From positions 133,557,715 through 133,621,714 of the forward strand of contig CM031858.1 of NCBI GenBank assembly GCA_018697195.1: DNA of 64,000 bases, given 5' to 3'. The notes under the pieces are model-generated. The model was not told where the DNA came from, made no database searches, and saw only the letters and a list, made by a program, of their open reading frames with translations. Source of the DNA: Certhia americana. Lineage: Eukaryota; Chordata; Aves; Passeriformes; Certhiidae. Shown here piece by piece: positions 58,301 to 64,000 of this stretch (position 1 is the first letter of the stretch; each line of letters opens with the position of its first letter). Position numbers and translations under genes: made by a program.

Positions 58301-61068
58301 GCTAATTATTCTGATCCTTGCCATGGCTGTGTGTTTAATTGGTTGAAATTAGTCAGGTAACATGCTCTGTTATATGGAAGTATCTCTGCAGGACTTTCCC
58401 AACGACGTGGTGGAGGCAGTAGATTTCGTCTTGCAGTGCAGGCCCAGTGAATAGCTTTGCATACCTCATCTGTACTTGATGGTGGTAAATACTTATTTCA
58501 GGAGATGTTTAGTTAAAACTTTATTTTTATACTTAACATTGTGATGTGAAATATGACTAGTTAACTTAAAAGTATCTGTCTAGATTTGGGCAGAATTGCA
58601 CACAGAGGCAATTAGGTTTAAGATGAACAAAATCAGTGACAAATGAACACCTTGTGCACCTTCTGCAATTCTGCACCTAAAAGGCTAAAAATATTTGAAG
58701 AGAGGTAAATGAGATTTTGTAACTGAAGACAGATTTCTGTGATGTAATGATTTGTGAGAAAAAGCTTAGTGTTAAACCAGAGAAAGATGGACAGGTATTT
58801 GAAGAAGAGGGACTTTAATTGGAAAGAAAAGACTGTTACGTGCTCACCCAAGACTTCTGGAGCTTTGGAAGATATGTGAAGAATTCTTCGTATGCAGGAC
58901 AGAATCAAATATCACAGTTCAAATACCACCAACTAAAAACTGCTGAGTGTCATTGCTTATTATATTAAATGAAAAAAAAAAAACCCCATGCTTCCTCTCA
59001 GATGAAGATCGTGTACTTTATACATAGTTTGAAACAACTTTAAGGACTTATTTCCAAAGGTAGTGAGTAATTACTGTTAGTTTAAGGCAGAGCTGCTGTT
59101 TTCCACTGCCTTCAAAGTTTGATCTGTAATCTCTGAAGTTTTTAGAATGCATAGTGGACTATCTTGAGTTTTTGAATTTTTCTTGTAATAATGAATGTTA
59201 GTATATGTAATGATTTCATGTTGTCCAAGGCTGGAGCAATTTTGGCAGGTACAAACAATGAGTGCTCAGTGCACAGATGGAAACAATCAGGAGCTTAGAG
59301 CATGTTGCATCATGTTTTCTACTCTTATGGCTTGTGTGGGCAAAACCAAAGATCTTTCAGCAGACAAAAGAGCATTGCTGATTATTAAGAAGATAAATGG
59401 ATGGAGATAGTATTTTGACTGTTATTGTAAAAATGTGATTAAAACCCATACTACAATAAAACCCCACAGATTTAATATAGATTCAGTAGACATATTGTGT
59501 TCTTGTATTTATTACAATACTGACATCCAAGCCTCTAACTTGTATTCAGTCAGAGTGGAATTATTTGAAGATGTGGCTTTTTTTCTAAGAGCCTTATTGT
59601 AGAATATGACAGTTATTTTCAGGAATCTGAAAAATGCTAATTATTTACAAAACAGTATATGAAAACTGTAGTGGCCAAAGGTAGAAGTGGGCTGTGGGAT
59701 GTGGCAAGGAATAGGGAATCTGTTACACTTGCTAAGGGAGGCCATTGCATCAAACAACTGCCTGAAACAAGTCCACTAGTTCATGACAGAGCCAAGCCTT
59801 GTCAACAGCTGCAGAGTCCCAGTCTGGGTGCTCCTGCTTTTGCTATCTGGGGCAAACATCCCTGGGTAGCTAAGCAGCAGCATTCGTCATTACTCATTTC
59901 CCTTTCACTCTGTCCTGTGAGAACAGCTGTTTGCTGTTTTTCTGCACTTTAAGATCTAGGGTACAGATTGAACAGTACCTGAGGATGAAATCACTTTTTC
60001 CTATTTGTAAAACTGTTTTGATCTGAGGATTCCAGATTTTCCAGCATTATGGTGTTCTTTCTCTTCTGTTATTGTTCTCTTCACATCCCTACTTCCCAAA
60101 GTAGTACCTCAGAAATTCTTGTTTTCTCTGTGGTCATCATTGACTTGGCTGTATGACTAAGGTTTTGCTAATCAGAGAACATAAATACTCCTTTCTTGAG
60201 GCTATTTCTACTGTAAAATATCTGGGGCAATATTACCCCAAATCCCTCCAAAAATGAGGATTGTTTTGCTTTTAAAGACCTATGGTTGCTTTCATCAGTT
60301 GCAGATGCCTAGGAACCTACACTGGTGTGCACAGTATTTGGGATGCGTTAGGGGAAAGGAAACCTGGACTCAAAAAATGGTGGAGGATGAGAAGCCAGGA
60401 AAGCCAAAGGGGAAAGATTATTACCAGAATATAACTGCAAACTGGTCAAAGGGTTGCAGTTTGGCGTGGCAGATGGGGGAGCTGTAAGGCACAGATCAAA
60501 AAGAAGGGAGCATGTCAGCAGTTTTCTTGCTCAGTCTGAGTGAAGACGAAAGGGAAAATTCAGTCCCTCTTATGCTATAAGAATGTAAGGTGAAATATCT
60601 AAAATGCCTATTTTTTTTTTTTTTTTAATGGGATAATCCAGCATTTAAGTCTGAAGGCAAAAGAATCATTGGCTCAGCTGGGTATCTAAAGGTATCATAT
60701 TTATAGACCAGCTATTTTGGGAATAGAGCCTATGTTCTTTTGCATCACTTAAGGCAAAATATAACCTTGGCAAACAAAACCACTGGCAATATTCGCAGTT
60801 GCATCATTCTCAAGTGAGTATTTAACATCAGAATACGTTAGGACATTCATGATAAGCTGCTGTTTTTACATAATCCTATCAGTTACAGCTGTCCAGTAGC
60901 TGCAGTACAATATCTCGAATGGAAAATGTTCACTATCACAAGTTAAAGCAGCATGGGGTAGGTAACTGGATTATGGTACTGATGTCAAACTGTGGAATAA
61001 ACTTAATTCAGTAATTGGGTGTCTAAATGTGATTTGAAACTAAGGTTTAGTCAGAAGAGGGTTTCCCG

Positions 61069-61082
61069 CCCCCCCCCCCCCC
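61069..61082 (+). repeat. Poly-C tract (14 bp)
   Basis: Fourteen consecutive C, preceded by CCCG and followed by GGAATAAA. It stands out in AT-rich DNA. Its length is likely polymorphic or uncertain in sequencing. Confidence 0.9.
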
Positions 61083-64000
61083 GGAATAAAGGAATAAAAT
61101 CAGAAATCTGGCTCAGTGACAATTCTTTAAATTATGGACAATGTTTAGTAATTTGCTTCAGAAGACAAATACCTTTATTTATTTTGTGCCTTATTCTGTG
61201 GAGAGTCTTTTGTGTGAACAGCTCTAGACAGAGATTTTGACAGAGCTCTGTATGTTGAAGAAATGTCATAGTGAATTTTGGACAGAGCCAAAATTCAAAT
61301 GGATGGTCACACTATAGGATGCAGTCACAGTAGCAGACACGAGAAAATGTGGCAGAACAGATCAGAACGAAATTCTTTTAAAATCTATTAAAATGTTTCG
61401 TTACAGTGTTTAGTAACCAAAGATTTTACTCGTAAGATAGGAGAAGCTAAAATAGTGTCCAGTAGATTGCTAAACTATCCAGTTAAATATTTCAGTGAGA
61501 TATACCTGAAGGAAGAAACTGCAAATTTTTCAGGTTCTCATTTTATCTGTCTGTCTTAATTCAACCTACTTTTCATATCACCAGAAGTATAAGACTTCAG
61601 CTGCCTTGAGGAAGTACTATCAGAAGCCAACGCCATCACAGTTTCCCAAATTTTCTTGCCAAACTGCTGCTTTAGTGAATATTCTGCTGAAAATGTCTCT
61701 GGTTTTCTTGTCTTTGGGGCTGCCGAAGGGCAGGTGTCTTGGGCCATAATATCCAGTCCAAGATCAGGGCTTGCTTTGTTCTGTGCAACTGTTTCTGCGT
61801 AGCCAAGGGGAATACCAATGCTTGCAGCAGTTTTCCATCCATTCCTTCCTGACCTGCAGATATATGTTTAATGCATAGCTACAAAAGACTCTTAGCTTGT
61901 CATGGAGGGCATTAGATTTCCCTGCTGGAGGCCGGCCATGGCAAAGCAAAGCTTTCCACTTCAGTCATTTGCTCTCAGTTGAAATCGTGCAAAAGTTGCT
62001 GTTTTAGTGAGGTAATAATACTTCCCTCTTATGGAGCAATACAATTCTCTGAGGTCACACTGGTTTTTACCACTTTTGTTTATTGACTTTCTGACTTCAG
62101 GACATTTTATTCAGTTCTGACCGTTCTTAAGCAGCATGTTTTTTATCAATGTCTCCAGGAAGCAGATACGATCAGCAATGTCCAGACTGACATGTGCGTG
62201 ACCTGACCACGGAATTTCACTGTCTTGAAGATGTGTTACTTCCAAAATACACTAAATTCAGTATTAACTTCAAGCCAGCTGGTTAGACATCTTGGTCCAT
62301 CTGGTGTCTTAATGAAAACCATAATGTTTTCTGGGTATTGTACAGATTCACTAAAAAATTTCAGAGATCTTGAAAGCTTTCTGAAAGTTAATACCAAAGA
62401 CAACAGTCTAGGTATGTGCCATATGTCCCACTCCGCATTGGCTGTTCAGTGACAGTGCACAGCCTGAAAATATGGTCAGCACAAGATCAGTTGCCAGAAG
62501 TAATCTGCTGTTCTTGAGGTAACTGAAGATGCAGTGATATTGCAAATCCAATTCAGTGTAAGTACGTAGAATAATTTTCTGGAGAGGACTGTGATGCTAT
62601 GTCAGTCTTATAGTCACTGAAATTGTCTTTCAGGTAGTTTTGTAGGTGGATTCATTCTCTTGTGTTCAGTTCAAGATTTAGAGCATCATCTTGTGATCCT
62701 TTTTGCTGCCTTTGAGCAGATCAGATCTGTTTTACCCTACACTGTGTCATGCCTTCCGGTTCACTTTAAAGCTATTTTCATGTTAATGCAAGATTATTTT
62801 CTCACCGTTATTGTCTTATTTAAATTAACCAAATAGATTATTTTTCAATTGATAGGACAGTTTCAGTATGAAGTGGAAGTCTCCTCTTTAATTTGGGGTA
62901 TGGTTTTTTTATGGTAATGGTATTTCCTTCTTTGTTTTTTATTAGTTAATTCTAGCTATTATTAAACCAAGAGCCCCCCTTTTGCTACCTACCAATGTGA
63001 TTGTTTTTTCTTGATAAACATTTATTCCCTTTTTCCAATTTAATGGGATTTTGTCCTGATCATTTGGGACATTCTGCTTTGCTGGTCCCTTTCTGACACT
63101 GCTGCTCCATAGCACTGCAGTGACCCAGCCCTCCTATTTTCATTGAAAAAATACCAGACAAGTCTTAGTTCTACTGACATATTTTGCTGAAGATACTAAT
63201 TTTTTTTTTCTGTAAAACCTGAAAATCATGCCTTTTAGTGGAAAAATTGCTTTTTTAAAGAACTGGCATTTAAACACCATACATTTGAGTGGCCATTTTT
63301 AAAATTCACTTCTGCAAGTATTTGATTTAAATTTGTTTTCCCCAATGGCAGCATATATGTCAGACTTACTGTTGGCACCTAAAACTTACATGCCCAAACA
63401 TTCAGAGGAACAAATAAAAATTACTACAGGTTAAAACCATTTTACGCCCATATTTTATTATAACCAGTCTGATGTGATTTTGTGGGCAGAAGAACATGTT
63501 TTTGCCATCAAGAGATAATTTAGTTACCAAAGTTGGTTAATGTCTTTATTGGTGCTGCTGTGTGAACAGATTCCAGATACCCAAGTCATGTTAAGTCCAT
63601 AATTAGTTCTCCCTACTTTCCCATTTATTCCCAGCCATGTCAGTGAGGATGTGCTACAGTTAATAAGGTTCTGTAAGATGTTTTAGAAAGTGATTTTGTA
63701 TCATGGTAGCATTTGAAGAGATTTCATCCTCACTTACTTGAACTGTGTACCTGCTGCTTTGCTGCTAATTGGTTCCTCATCAGTCTCACAGGGCTCTTTA
63801 TGTGGTGTCACTCACAATCAGTGCAACTTCTCTGTTTTCCTCCAGCAGGGGAACCTCAGTAGTTCATGATTTTATTATTGTTCTTCAATTTGATACAATC
63901 TGTTCCTGACCATCTGTACCCACTCATGCTGAGAATATCAATACTGTAATTTTCCATCTCCCTCAACTTGAGCTGATTTTTCCAGCTTGCAGCATTGTAT

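Larger units (their letters stand above)
54661..64000. other. Intergenic DNA downstream of DCAF13
   Basis: About 9.3 kb, AT-rich, with no ORF that resembles a protein and no clear splice-consistent exon. In human the next gene is RIMS2, far downstream, and none of its exons is recognisable here. It includes an A23 run (55288-55310) followed by a T16 run (55344-55359), a GC-richer block at 57340-57900 of unknown origin, and a C14 run at 61069-61082. Confidence 0.6.

Overview
The window reads as bird nuclear DNA. It carries several CR1 LINE 3' ends with the (ATTCTATG)n tail, avian LTR fragments and GC-rich promoter islands in an AT-rich background. Its multi-exon genes are in the order CTHRC1, SLC25A32, DCAF13, the order known from human 8q22.3. 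No bacterial-type system, CRISPR array, tRNA or rRNA gene is visible, and I found no undescribed molecular system.

Layout. Positions 1-681 are AT-rich intergenic DNA. A GC-rich island (about 700-1600) holds a pentanucleotide array and the CTHRC1 promoter. CTHRC1 (+, 1384-7899, 4 coding exons, 233 aa) encodes a secreted collagen-repeat glycoprotein, and an antisense solo LTR lies in its intron 3. CTHRC1 converges tail-to-tail with SLC25A32 (-, 11417-25283, 7 coding exons), the mitochondrial folate/FAD carrier. SLC25A32 is head-to-head with DCAF13 (+, 25404-54214, 11 coding exons, 445 aa), a WD40 protein of the small-subunit processome and a CUL4-DDB1 adaptor. The two start codons are about 120 bp apart in a shared CpG-rich promoter. 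From 54661 to the end I see no gene.

The most important observation is structural. About 22945-26247 (distal SLC25A32 intron 1, SLC25A32 exon 1, the bidirectional promoter, DCAF13 exon 1 and a pentamer array) appears again as 26915-30429. The copies are separated by a 100-N gap and a purine-rich block. They differ mostly by scattered small insertions and deletions, and the second copy is about 6% longer. Both copies of both first exons are frameshifted, each in different places. This looks like an assembly false duplication made of uncorrected long-read sequence, not a real gene duplication. Exons 2-7 of SLC25A32 and 2-11 of DCAF13 lie outside it and are intact.

The three genes do not form a pathway. 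CTHRC1 is extracellular (Wnt/PCP and matrix), SLC25A32 acts in the mitochondrial inner membrane, and DCAF13 is nucleolar. What links them is regulatory geometry: a shared promoter for SLC25A32 and DCAF13, abutting 3' ends for CTHRC1 and SLC25A32, and the same GGCAC-type pentamer array beside both promoter islands.
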